From positions 23,972,281-24,036,280 of the forward strand of contig CM030706.1 in the NCBI GenBank assembly GCA_017979445.1: a stretch of 64,000 bases of DNA, given 5' to 3'. Source of the stretch: Akebia trifoliata (taxonomy: Eukaryota; Streptophyta; Magnoliopsida; Ranunculales; Lardizabalaceae). Each line of letters opens with the position of its first letter. Position 1 is the first letter of the stretch. Positions 32,648 to 44,740 of this stretch are shown piece after piece. The position numbers and the translations under genes were made by a program. The notes under the pieces are model-generated. The model was not told where the DNA came from, did no database searches, and saw only the letters and a program-made list of their open reading frames with translations.

Positions 32648-33829
32648 CTATTTTTTTAAATGGACGCTTGGCTTTGTCTTGATGGTCATCATAATTGCTA
32701 TCAGGCTTGATCCTCTTGCTCTAACAACTGGCTCTTTGAATTCTGCTGGTCCGTCTGGATACCCTAAGGTGCATTTTTTCCAAGCCTTCTCAATGAGATG
32801 CAATAACTTTTCAGTTAATGGCTCGAGAGGGAAGAAAACTTTGTGTTGAGGTAAAGACAACTCTATGGGTACGTTGTACTGCTCTGGGATCAATGCTGGT
32901 TGGTAGAAAGATGTTTCTTTTTGTCCAATCAAACGGATATAGTAGGATCCTTTGGTTCCTAGAACAGGGGGATCAGTCATCCACCAAGGACATCTTAAAC
33001 CAATATGACAGGCAAGGCGAGAATCAGACCATTTGCTCAAAGCCTTGACTAAATTGTGACGCACTAACAAGTTTCTTTTGAAAAAGTATTATGGCCCATA
33101 CTCGAGGTTTGAAGGAACATCTACAATTTTGAGACGATTAAATAGCCACATATAGAGTAAGTGGGGGATTCCTTTGAAGCTTTTCCACTCACCATTTTTT
33201 ATGGCATCTAGACCTAAGAAACTTTCAGCTAGGATGAGAGGTACTGGGTTGGCTTTCTTTAAGAGTTGAGAGGAAATATCTCTGAAGGACTCAGGGATAG
33301 TTTGGCCGTCACTTGTGGAGGTCAGCATATATTGGGCTAGGATTCCTAGGCACAAATGATAGTCTCTAGTGGTTCGCCAGGCTTCGGGTTTTACATTGAC
33401 GGGATGACTACGGGAGCGATACGGGCCCAGTAAAGGTATTAAGTCCAATCTTCCGTTATGGACTAGGGCCTTGGCTTCTTTTTTTGAAATGTTCAGTCTT
33501 GTGACGAGGTCACCAGAATATCCGATCTTCAATGAGGGCATGATTAGAGGTCCTGAAGTGGATATCCCCATAATTTCACAATAATCCTCATGAGTGGGTC
33601 ACAAGTGCATATGCCCTATATGGAATATGTGAAGGTAAGGGTTCTAACGCTTAGCCATAGCGCGTAAGAGGTTCCAGTCTATCTTAAACTCGTGGAAGTA
33701 GAGAGCACTCATCAACATGAATCTCCTAGAATTGATCTTCTCTATAAAGTGCAGCATCCTTATGACGGTTGTTTTAACTAACTGATCGATCGGGTTATTA
33801 CCTGTGACTAGCATCCTGGTTTGACACAA
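32648..33829 (-). pseudogene. Ogre/Tat extra ORF1 upstream of gag (DUF7745-like)
   Basis: Three consecutive minus-strand pieces (33829-33644, 33571-33089, 33070-32648) form one broken protein of about 380 codons that precedes gag. Visible landmarks are YFHEFKIDWNLLRAMA, then PLLGPYRSRSHPVNVKPEAW, DYHLCLGILAQYML, a LAESFLGLDAI stretch and HIGLRCPWWMTDPP. A separate ORF before gag is a defining feature of Ogre-type elements. Its role is unknown, and the family appears in plant annotations under DUF7745; that name is from memory and untested here. Single stops separate the pieces, so the gene was intact fairly recently. Confidence 0.7.
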
Positions 33830-33859
33830 AATGGTATTTTAGTACACTTCCAAGGTCCA

Positions 33860-36800
33860 TGTAAAATTACTTTTTCTTTTGAAAAATCTTGTTCTTATGG
33901 AAAACACTTTTTCTTGGAAAACATTTTTTTGCTAGAGAATACTTCCTTTGGAAAATTATTTTTCTCGAAAATACTTTCCTTTCGTAAACCATTTTTCTTC
34001 TTTGAAAATGGGTTAAAACCTGAATTTAGAAAAGAATTTGATTTTCATTTTGATTTAAATGGCCCGGCCCATCATGATTGTTGGATCGAGATGGACTGGG
34101 TAATTATTGCAAAAAAATGGATTTTTTATTGGGTCGGTGCACCCATTTTAATCAGGTAAAACAAAAACTTGAGGACAACCATACATTCTGATCTCATCAT
34201 TCACAAGGTCCCATTCAATAAATAACCTGGGAACACCCACGATAAGTTCAAGTCGTGACCTACAGGAGAGGTTTCTAGACTCTAAGCTTGCTATGTACAA
34301 TGCATTTTTATCTGGCCACCCTTGCCCAAGTACACCTATATACCTCTCGAGCGTACTCAATGAGACGGTACGTGGTGACTTGGTTTGATATACCATATAG
34401 GTGATAATCTAAAACTTAACTCACTTCTCTGAAGTCAAAAGCAGCTAGTTTAATCCCCAGATCAGAGGTGGCGCGCGATGCTTGAGCAAAAGTACTCTTA
34501 AATCACTTTTTTTCTAGAATAGACATAGTCTATCCTCCTAGTACCGTAGTACATCGGAGCAGGATCTCGCTTAGGCACTGGTTTTGACCAAGAAGTGCAA
34601 CTGATGTACTTGGATCATCTTTGATATACCTATGAGTACGAGTCAAGAGTTGTAGCTTTCATAAATGGTTTGACATCCCACGAGGGGACCGACCACGTAC
34701 TAGTACTACGTTGGCAAACGGGACATGTGACTGTGTGGCTTACAATAGGTCAAAGGCTCGGGTCACTCCAACCTGGGTGCATCGATATACATTTTAGAGT
34801 CACTTGATCAGATGGTACTGATGCCCCAGTTTGATATACCCTAAGGTATGTGACTAGAGTTGTGGTTTTTGTTAACGATGACGCCTCTCCGAAGAGACCG
34901 GGCCACGCACTAATACCACGTTGGCTATATTGGGACATGCAAGTGTGCAAAATAGTAAACGTATTTGTAGTGTATGCAATACAGGGTGGGGTGTGCCCAG
35001 GGCCTTTTTCAAACAAATAGGCCCATGGGCCTAATCATATCATTACAATATAGAATACTAATATCAATCCAATCACATCATTAAGATCAAAATAAGCATA
35101 TCAAGCATACATCTTAATCCGGATCATGGCAATGTTAGATAAGCAATCAATAATTGGGTTCGATCGTTGAAGCAAGCATACAATTCCAAAAATATTCCTT
35201 TATATGGCCCAATCAAAGATTATTTTGGGTGACCCTACATAAATTGAGGTTCTCAAAGACTATTGAATTGAGGATAGAATATTGAATTAATGATAGGATG
35301 ATGCTTCTGGAATCGGAGATTTTTGGTTTTTTATTTTTATTTTTATTTTTATTTTTAAAAAAACTAAAAGCACAAGTCTAAAAAATCATGTAACCCACAA
35401 GTGAATCATTATCGCCATACCATCTTTTACGAATGCCACCCCAATTTTTATTTAAATCATTAAGTTAAATGCTATTATTGAGGTAACATTAGAAAAATTG
35501 GTGTGTCGATAAAAAATCTCTTTGGTCACAGAGAGGGCTGCCGATAGTATTTCACAACAATTGAGATCTATTATTGGCACACCCAGTATTTACTTACAAC
35601 ACATCAATTATTTCAAAAATAAATAATTGTTTACTCACGAATTAATGAGTTATAAGTAAAAATTGGTGTGCTAATAAGTAGGAAAAAAAAAACAATTCCA
35701 CAGCTCCTTTAGTGTTCACCCTCGTATCTCCTAATTTGACCCTCTAAAATTTCTAAAATTTCTTGGCCATCAATTCCAAAAGCCTTTAAATGATCTAACT
35801 TGATATTCAAATCCCCTTGCATGTTTTCTCCAAGGTAATCAACTTCTGATTTACTCAAAGAAATAACAAAACAAACACTACTGATTGCCCTCGCATTGGT
35901 ACTGCAACAAACGATCCCAAAGGATCTTTTTGAGCTGGAATCAGCAAAAACCCAGATGAAATACTGGTCTAAAGTTCGGATTCTTTTAGATGAGTTGTCA
36001 TTAAGACGGGATATTAAGCCCCCTCGATAGAGAACTTACCCAAAAAATCCAAATCTTTCTCTATCTTGATGCTCTATACAGATTTTACCTCCTGTTTTTT
36101 TTTTTTTTTTTTTAAATTGAGTAAAAAATCCAGTGATCGTAATCCGAATTCCCAATGAAAAAATTTGCTGAGATCGACAATGATCAACATATCTTCTCTC
36201 GGGGTTCAGCAAGGAAAAAATGAAGCAATCCAAAATGATCCAAAAGTCCAAACAATTTGTGTTGTCCTTACAACACTTAATTTAAAATCGTATGGAAAAA
36301 AAAAACTTCAATTTAAAACGTCGATTGGCGTCCAACCCATGCTGCCTTTGCAGCTCTTTATTTGCGATCAGACCGAAAAAAAACAACTTTGATTTACATT
36401 GTCAATCGGCTTCTAACCTATGCTGCTATTGCACCACTTAATTCATGATCAGATAGAGGAAAACAAGATCAAAAATCTAAATAAAATGAGTCGATTCCTT
36501 TAAAACGATCTCGATGATACAAAGGTTGAAGATAACAATTCATTCGATTTTTTTTTTTTTTTGCAAAAATAGGATTTGGATCGAAAAAACATTGTCAATA
36601 TAAACAAATCGACCCTTCTTGAGAAAAATATCCGATTCAATAACAATGAAAAGGTTCTCCATAGAATCGAGGTCACCTGCTACCTTCCTTTTACCTTCGA
36701 TCTAGATGAAACAAAAATCAGAGAAGGGTTTTCTTTTTTTGCTTCTTTACCGCCTCTTCTTTCTCATATATGGAGAAGAAGATGAAAATAAAAAGAGCTT

Positions 36801-37042
36801 AAAACGCTAATAACACACCACCTTAAGGGTTCAACAATAAAAAATGAGTTTCTACTAGAGGCACACTACTAACTTAAAACGATGAGTAGATGTTGTTTGC
36901 TAACAGCATCTCTTAAAACAAATCTCATTCTTCCCTTCTTTTTTTTATTTGTTTTTATTTGGTCAATGGACAGAACAACACATGCCCCAAAAAAAAAAAA
37001 CATATTTTGTCAAAAAAATCAGATTGACCTACACCCCCATGC

Positions 37043-37083
<41 letters not shown>

Positions 37084-37470
37084 TGTCAATGGACAGATCG
37101 GCACACATCTAAAAAAAAAAAAATTTCCGAAAGGTAAGTCTACACACGTACCTAAGACAACCAAAAAAAACTTCTTTTTAAAAAAAATAAAAATAAAATA
37201 AACTTCATGATCCAACAACCATTATTTTATCCTCAATGAAACTACTCTCTTGAAATTCTGCATTGTTTACAGTCGTTCCGAATAATGTTAGATTGAACCA
37301 TAAAAAATGTGCCGATCAAAATATTCAACATAACAATCAATAATAGAGCCAAAAGAAGGATAAACCATAAACAAATAAACTGAAACAATAAATAAGTAAA
37401 AAATAAAAATAAAAAGGTCTCTACTGGCCATGTTTCCTATACTTGGGGCTTTTCAAGTCTGATCCTCAAT
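33860..37470 (-). other. Ogre/Tat 5' leader (non-coding, repeat-rich)
   Basis: This region lies between the primer-binding site and ORF1 and has no convincing gene. It contains a GGAAAA/TTTTTCTT degenerate repeat (33880-34015) and a segment shared with another gypsy element (34447-34636). Two related units with TTGATATACC...GTTGTAG...CCACG-x-ACTA...ACGTTGGC...GGGACATG start at 34621 and 34831. Two related units of about 79 bp lie at about 36301 and 36380, and a (TA)n run at 37050-37079. The GTCAATGGACAGA word occurs at both 36962 and 37085. Long leaders are normal for Ogre elements. Confidence 0.65.
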
Positions 37471-37487
37471 GGTCCCCAGCAGAGTCA
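37471..37487 (-). other. Primer-binding site of the Ogre/Tat element
   Basis: On the minus strand TGACTCTGCTGGGGACC lies a few bases downstream of the 5' LTR end. It matches the GACTCTGCTGGGGA core used by Ogre/Tat elements (complementary to a host tRNA 3' end, usually reported as tRNA-Arg). It marks the element's orientation and the inner edge of its 5' LTR. Confidence 0.85.
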
Positions 37488-37491
37488 TCAT

Positions 37492-38999
37492 TAAAAGCGC
37501 CCTCGATCCGAGGGGTGCACGGATCCGCTTTTGACATTTGAGATTTGGGAGTCACCACCTAGTTATTACGGTCTAGAAATCGAATATTGACTCGAAACAG
37601 ATAAACAAATAACTAATCTACTAAAAAATACTGAGTCTAAGGATCACATTACGGGGTTGGAAGGTGTTAGGCACCAACCCCGCCCGACAAACGCCGGTCT
37701 CTACTAATTCCCAAAAATGATTACATTGCTTAAAAGACCTAAATAAAAAAATAAAAGAAATTTATCTTTACGAACGCGACGGCTTTGTTCCCTCAAATCT
37801 GATAGAACAGCTCCTCGTACAGCACTCCTTGCTTCGTTCTATTACTGGATTTGCTTCAAATCTCTTAAACGAAATAGCTACTTCTTAGATCTGAATTTTT
37901 CTGATTTATTTATGGATTTCTAGGTATCTTTGAAGGGTTTCTAGGTATTTTTTTAGCTAAAGTTGGGTACGGATGTTAGGTAAGGAGTTGAGACTTCAAA
38001 ATTAGGGTTTATGGGAAGCTAAGGAAGCTTTTTGACCTACTTTCTTGGGGTATGTTTTTTTATACCAAAATCGGTTGTAGGGACCCATATTTATAGATTT
38101 TTTAGGTGCCTTTTTAGATAGAGTTAGTGTTTAATTAGAATTATTTTAAATATAGTTATAGTTTGATTAGAATTGTTTTAAATAGTTTTAGAGTTTAATT
38201 AAAATTCTATTAGGGTTAGGGTTTGACTTTGGTCTTATTAGATTGATTAGGGTTTTGACTTAAGTCTCACTTGATTAACTTTAATTGAGGACTTTGACTT
38301 AAGTCTTACTTGATTGACTTTAATTGTAGTATTTTGACTTGAGTCTTACTTGATTGACTTTAATTTTAATTAGGATTTCACTTTACATTAATTAATATTT
38401 TAATTATTAATTTTAAAATTTGTAATTATTAAAATTATAAAATTACCATTTTACCCTCAGAGAGGACTTTTTGAGTTTTAAGTCATTTTTCAATGTTCAA
38501 GGATGTTTCAGAATCGATTTTTCATAAGAAATTCAATGGGAATATTGGTTTGTGTCATTTATAAATTTTTTTTGACGAAATGGTCGTGAACTTTATGAGG
38601 GATATTTTCATAATTTTATCAGATTTTGTGAAAATTGGCTAAATGATTTATTTGGTTTCGATTTTTTATTTTATGTGTTTGAAAGGTTTTCTTAAGCGTA
38701 ATGTAGGCTCTAGGGATGTTTTGATGTTAGGGGTATTTTGGTAATTTGATCAGTTTTTAGTGATTTTTATTGTAAAGCTTCTTTTTGTCTGTAAAATGAT
38801 GATTTCTATATTTTTGGAGTTATATTTTCCTAGCTTAGTGCAATTTCTATAGTTTTGTTAGTTTGAGATACCTCATCCAAATTTCTGAAACATATCTAAT
38901 AACAAATAAAGCATTAGAATAAACATCTATCATTGGGAACCGTTACAATTGGGTTGACGAGTTGATTAATCAAGCAAATGCAAAAATGGGGTGTCTACA
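37492..38999 (-). repeat. 5' LTR of the Ogre/Tat element
   Basis: This 1,508-bp LTR on the minus strand begins TGTAGACACCCCATTTTTGC (at 38999) and ends GGCGCTTTTA (the canonical CA decayed to TA). It is homologous to the partial LTR at 21820-22886 and to the solo LTR at 2535-4057. The adjacent 39000-39004 GTGTC matches the other end of the element. It contains fewer units of the 31-bp tandem repeat than the 3' LTR. Confidence 0.93.
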
Positions 39000-39004
39000 G
39001 TGTC

Positions 39005-41005
39005 TTCGCTCCAACATTATCAGTGCCTTTTTTTCCTGGTCTGCAAACAAAAATTCCCAATGCTATTTGTTGGGGAATATTGAAAAATGCCTAATACCTG
39101 AATTTCTAAGAGTTAGGTTGTGAAGTCTCAAAGGCTTGTATGGTAGTTTGAAATTTGTTGTGGTCAGTCTTATGCTAAGGAGTTTTGGGATTTTAAGGTG
39201 ACAGTCTTCCTAAAAAAACTGGAGGCTTTTATCATTGATAGACCCTTGGGCTCAAGTTATTTGGTAAAATTCTTCTCGTATTTGCTTTTATTTCGATTTG
39301 TCCTTATTCATGCTCCTAGGAATTCTCCTCTATGGTGGTATCTATCTTTTCATTCAACAAAATCATAATGTTATGATAAATAAAAATGTTGAACCTGAAA
39401 AGCAATACTATAAAACCCAGAAGTTTTACCCATATAACAAGCATTAAAACAAAACAATATACCCTAGTATACAAATAAAATATGATGGAAACAAAGCTAT
39501 TACTTGTAGACCTCAATACACGACTATAATTTAGTCATGGATAGTGTACAAAAAAAGCATTCAACTAATTTTGTGTGTGTCTCTTAGAGATAAGGTAATA
39601 TGGGCAAAGCTGAAAGACTCATCTCCACTAACTTCTTATCTCTGTGCTTCTTCTCACTCTTCTTTCTTTGATTATCCTTTTTGTTCTTTATCAACGGATG
39701 TACTACTACAACTCTTCAAATTATGATGGAAAACCTTTAAATATGAAAAAGAAAGCCAAGTAGCTCTTTCCTAAGTCCTTTTCACAAAACTAGATTATGG
39801 AGTGAGATGTGTTAGAGTCCAATGGCTTTAGAACTAGTAGAACTAAGGTTGAGTATGTGTATTTTAAATTCATTCTCAACACCAAGGATGTATTAGGTAG
39901 TAGGCCCTGTTTTACTCTACCTTTATAGAGTCCATAAGAGGAAAACTAGAGATATTTTGTCATATCTATGGATTTGATCATTTGATCCACCTACTATTTT
40001 ATTTGAACTGTTATTTGCTCGGTTCTTAGTTCTATGGTATGTCTATATTTATTTTTAGTAATTACAAGTAGGTTTTTAAAAACTTTTCCTGACCATCACA
40101 TGCTATTGCAGCTACGAAACCCACTAAAAGTATGCAAGAGCAACCTTTGAGCTTGCTACTGAGGTATCCTTCCAAAGTCCACCACAGAAGAGAGTACATG
40201 GGCTACAATGCCTTCACCAATCATTAATTTTCTTACCTAAGCTCATGAAGGCAGATTTGTCAACCCCAAAACACCTCTATTTCTCCAATAGGGCATTTAT
40301 GCTATCTATAAGACATCGTGATGATCTACATAGCTCATACAAAGAACAAAGAAACTTATCAATGACATGGGTACAATTCTAATAGGCATATGTTGGATAA
40401 AAGATATGTCTACACACACAAAAGTTGGTTCATAGCCTAGGAATTAACAATAATTTGTATTTCAAAGCCAACCTTATGAGATTGTTGCTGTTGCGATCAT
40501 ATTGCGCATCAAATGCTTGTCATCTTTACTAGGCACAAAAGCGATTATCATCCAAAAGAAGTGCCAATCTTAAGAGATTGGATTCCTCTTAAGTAACTTA
40601 AACAGAACTAACATGATTATCATCCAAAAGAAGTATCACATGTGTGCTTCCTCCATTAAATTGATTCATAGTACTACAATGAAATATAATAGGAGTCTTA
40701 ATTTTTCAATTTATAGTATAAATTGAAAGATTCGGTAGTTCAAAAAGCAATAAAATAGAAACTAAAATCATGAAATGATGTAGATATCCAGGGATGCCCA
40801 ATTTAATCTTGTAGTTCTGACTCAACCATAATGGTGAAATCTCTGGTAGAAAATCCAGTTAGAAAACAAGAAGAAATGTAATCAGATTCAATGACAATGA
40901 ATTGAGAAATAGAATTGTGGGGCAAAATAATGATAACTGGCATGAGTATGGAAAAAAGTTAAGTTAAAGTACAAAGATTACAATTCATAAAATCTGCAAA
41001 CGATA
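39005..41005. other. Unassigned stretch, no gene seen
   Basis: AT-rich sequence with short frames of random composition. I see no repeat shared with the rest of the window and no exon I can support. It connects the right end of the Ogre element with the ETF-alpha fragment. Confidence 0.45.
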
Positions 41006-41095
41006 ATCTCTCATTCCTGCCAAGTGTTGGATGGCTCCTGAAACCCTAAATGCCATGTACAACCCTGGAGCAACAATCTTTCCAATTTGACGAAC
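41006..41095 (-). pseudogene. Exon fragment of electron transfer flavoprotein subunit alpha (ETF-alpha)
   Basis: After an acceptor (CCATTTTTTAG, minus strand, exon start at 41095) the frame reads [20 protein letters not shown], then [10 protein letters not shown]. This is the FAD-binding stretch of ETF-alpha, a mitochondrial matrix flavoprotein that passes electrons to ETF-ubiquinone oxidoreductase. The family sequence is [24 protein letters not shown], so two changes (E to G and G to R) are visible. No further exons are recognised on either side and the frame soon stops. It appears to be an isolated fragment, identified by motif recall. Confidence 0.8.
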
Positions 41096-42127
41096 CTAAA
41101 AAATGGGAACAAAACATGGACAAAGTGCAAGATAAAGAAGAGCACTTAGATACTACTTAATGGTTATAGATATCAAGTGGGTCCTCTTTTTTATGCAATT
41201 TGGTAGCATTTCAAATCATAGTCTTCGTAAGTTATAAGATAGCTTTCCTAGTTTGGAAATCATTACCATTGTAAACTACCCAAAATTGAAGAGCCTCCAC
41301 TTAGGCCCTCATAACACTCCGAACTTGAGAAGATTCCACTACTCATCAAAAAAATGGTTCCAAGGGTTAGAGTTGGATGATCAGAAGAGCATTAGATCAA
41401 AACTGTAGAGTTTTGCACCTTCTTTGGCCACCTGCTTTATGATGTCCGTTAGACACTCCACATCATCAATCTGAGGGTATTAGTAACATAAAAATATATT
41501 TCAATGATACTCATTGAAGTAGGAAAAAATATCATAATAAAGGAAAGAAGGTTCAGAGGCAAAAATCACATAATTGCACTTACATACTATACTTAAGATT
41601 CTATATCTAAAACTTGGGCAAACGAATGAGAGGCATTACAAATTCAATCTCGAGAACGTCGACAACATCATGATACCAATCTTCAGTGATTATCATACAT
41701 AAGCTAGTTAAACGAGAACAGAAAAACCTATTAGTAGCTTAAAATTGACCTTTAAATTCTAAAAAAAATAAATGCTAGGCAAAATAGAATGGCGAACAAG
41801 AAAATTACAAAGAACTAAACCAATGACTCTAAATATATTATGAGAATTGACCCTTAAACACATTACCAATGTATAAATCACAACATCCATCTTGGAAAAT
41901 CGTTTTCCTTGTACCTTGTTATGGAAAATTCCATTAGATTTTGATGTGGCATGAGACATTCCAAAACATTTAGATTTTGATGTGCTAGGAGACATCGAAA
42001 AAAAATAAAAAAATTTAAAACATCTTCCGAAGTTTGCAACAACATCATGGTCCCATGATATTCGCAACAAAGGAAGTTTTCGCTTCAACCCCAGATTTGC
42101 TTTAAAGGCATCTATGGGATCTCTCAG
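41096..42127. other. Unassigned; one further exon-like stretch on the minus strand
   Basis: At 41470 a minus-strand acceptor (AATACCCTCAG) precedes a readable stretch of about 23 codons (IDDVECLTDIIKQVAKEGAK) that I cannot name. A 109-codon minus-strand frame at 42088-41759 has low-complexity serine/phenylalanine content and no recognisable domain. Nothing else can be supported. Confidence 0.35.
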
Positions 42128-42690
42128 ATGCTCAAGATTCTTAATTCTACATCCAATATTTTTTCCAAAATGAACAATGGAAATGTTTGAAAAATTCTAT
42201 GAACATTGTCAAATTGACATAATATCGAATAGGGATCGTATCAGTGAGATTATTATTGTAAGTAATAAGCTCTTCAAGCAATGTCAAATTTTTTATTTGT
42301 TTAGGGATTCTACCAAACAAGTAGTAACAAGCTCTTTGACAAATTTCAGGCGGTATTTCGCCATGAAATCTATTAATACTTAGGTCTAGAATCTCTAAAT
42401 TATTGCAATTAACGAGTTATTTCGGTACATGACCAGAAATGAAATTATTTGACATGTTTAACACGGTTAATCAATTTAATTCACATATATTAGATGATAA
42501 ACTACTAAAGAAATTAAATTGGGGAAGATTCAACAAAATTACCTTAGAATCATCAAGAGTGCAAACTACACCGATCCAAGCACAGGGATTTGAATCGAAA
42601 GAATTCCATGTTTGGAGATTGTTATTGTTGTCGATGAGTTTTGATTTAAATTCAGAAGTGAGATTCCTTCTTCGTTTAGTGATCTAACGA
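42128..42690 (-). pseudogene. N-terminal fragment of a leucine-rich-repeat receptor-like kinase
   Basis: Minus-strand pieces in shifted frames give the start of an LRR receptor kinase. They include SLNEEGISLL (the LRRNT_2 start), WNSFDSNPCAWIGVVC (the conserved W-x-x-x-x-x-x-PC-x-W-x-G-V-x-C cap), LTVLNMSNNFISGHVP, LEILDLSINRFHGEIP, and GRIPKQIKNLTLLEELITYN. This is four or so repeats of a subfamily XI-like receptor; the remaining repeats, membrane segment and kinase are absent. Frameshifts and stops occur between pieces. Such receptors act at the plasma membrane in peptide or pathogen sensing. The fragment ends near 42128, where the homology stops abruptly. Confidence 0.8.
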
Positions 42691-43112
42691 AGATGAAAAA
42701 AAAATAACAACAAATTGTAAGAAAAAACTGAAATTGATGATTTTGGAAGGTTAAATTACAGAAAATTTGACATTTTTTTCTTCTAAGATTTTTGTTGAAT
42801 CTAAAGTGAGATTTGTTGGGGAGGAAATCTTACCTTCGTAGAAAAATCGAAGAAGAAACAAAGTGCAGAAGAAAACTAGTGTTTTGTTTAATTGAATCAA
42901 TCCACCATTTTTAACTTTTGATCTCTACGAATCTTAAATCTAAGTAGCTGTGGAGAGAGAGAGAACCCTAGATCTGTTAAGCTATGGGGAGAAAGAGTGT
43001 GCACGAATCCTAGATCTAAGAAGTCGTGGAGAGAGAAAAAAAATGAAAGAGTGTGCAAAAGAAAGAGCCAGAGAGAGTATACGACCGAGCTAGAGAATGT
43101 GCGCAAGAAAGA
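42691..43112. other. Purine-rich GAGA-type flank, no gene
   Basis: This stretch contains two related AACCCTAGATCTGTTAAG/AATCCTAGATCTAAGAAG segments followed by GAGAGAGA-rich runs, ending at the copia LTR start (43113). It may be the former 5' leader of the LRR kinase fragment, which begins just to its left on the minus strand. Confidence 0.4.
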
Positions 43113-43506
43113 TGTTAGTCCCGATTCTCACGGCAGATCTACAACCCCTTTTTTTCAGAGCTCTTGAAGTGGTCTACTTTATCTTCAACATGTTTCTTGA
43201 AGTTAAGAAACGTGACCCACGAACAGATCTGAGTAGTGACAACTGATCGAGATGTGGACGAGTACTTGATGGAAGCCTCGATCAAATCTAGGTATATAAG
43301 CTCTGTTTGGTCCTCAAAACTCCTCACTCTCTCAAGATCTCATTCAGTCTTACACCATCTATCAAAGTGAAACTGAGTTTTGGAAGTGTAAACCAAGACA
43401 GAAAAACAGCAGCGGAAGTGCGTGAAAATCAATGGTTGGATATATGATTTTCATACGATTTTTGGGCATTTTTCAGATTTAGATTCCTATTTTTTATTTA
43501 TTTACA
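43113..43506 (+). repeat. 5' LTR of the copia element
   Basis: It starts TGTTAGTCCCGATTCTC and ends TTTATTTACA. It is homologous to 58714-59096. A TATA box TATATAAG lies at 43293-43300 and the same box is kept in the 3' LTR. The transcript would start about 30 bp downstream. Confidence 0.92.
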
Positions 43507-43508
43507 TT

Positions 43509-43520
43509 TGGTATCAGAGC
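43509..43520 (+). other. Primer-binding site (initiator tRNA-Met type)
   Basis: TGGTATCAGAGC, three bases after the 5' LTR, is exactly complementary to the 3' end of plant initiator tRNA-Met, the usual primer of copia elements. Confidence 0.95.
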
Positions 43521-44740
43521 CTAATATAACCTCTGCATTGATATTGTTTAAATATCAGCCTCTGTGTTGCTTTGTTTTAGTCGAAAGTTTGTTTTTAATG
43601 CTTATTAAAGTTAGAAATCATTAGGATATTGGATTTCTAAATTTTCTGTGTTTTTAATCTATATTTTTTACGTTAAAAGGTGATTTTCATACTGGTTTGG
43701 CTGCTGGGTTGCATTAGATTGAAATTAGGTCAAAACAACCCAACTGAAGGTTGAATACGACCAATTTATAAAAATAAAATAAAATAAATAAATAAATTCT
43801 AGAAATATTTAAGCATTTATTTTGAAACATGCCTACTTTTTACTCTTTTTATTTATTTATTTATGCATATGATATTCAGTTTGTTTAATTATATACAATT
43901 TATAATAAAATTTAATTAAAATTATGTAAAATCTAAATTAATTATGCTCATATTTGCATTATGCAACATGTTGGATGAGTATATATGATTTTAAAACATG
44001 TAATTAAATGATATGTATAATATATAGTTTCTAAATTATACAATATAGATGCTTAAAATATTATTTTGTATAATATTAAGTTTAATTATATAATTTATTA
44101 AGTTTTATTATGAGAATAATTAAGTGCATAAGATTAACATAATATACATTTAATTATACTTAAACTATGCAATATACGAATTTTCTTATAAAACTTAAAT
44201 TTAATACAAAAAAAAATAATATTTAAGTGCTTCATATAATTTTAATTAATTAGATAATTAATTAAATAAAATTATAATTAATTAGAATCACATAAAGTAA
44301 ATTTAGACATTAATTATAGTTAATTATTCTTAATATAATAAATTTTATCCCATAGAAAGTTTTATTATATTTAGATAATTAATTAGGATAAAATATCAAA
44401 TTAATCATAATTTACCCACAAGAATTATGAATTAAGTAAATAATTTGATAGTTTTATCATAAAGTTAATGATAGCAAATATCAAACTATATCATAATATA
44501 TCATTAAGATTTATGAATTAATAAAATAGTTTGATATATTCTATCATAAATAATAAATGAATCTTATTGAATTAAAAATTTAGCCCATAAGCAATTTTTA
44601 TGTCATTAGATTCATCTTTAAGAATGATTTACATTGGTAAAACATGAATTTTTCATTTAGGTATCAATTTTAACATAAACATGTAATTTTTAATTTATAC
44701 AACTTCACAAATTACGAATTTTTCTGATATCCGATGCGAT

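Noticed and set aside
43108..43112. Target-site duplication of the copia element (AAAGA versus TTTTG at 59097-59101)
   Set aside because: The flanking pentamers do not match, even allowing one mismatch or shifting the LTR ends by a few bases.
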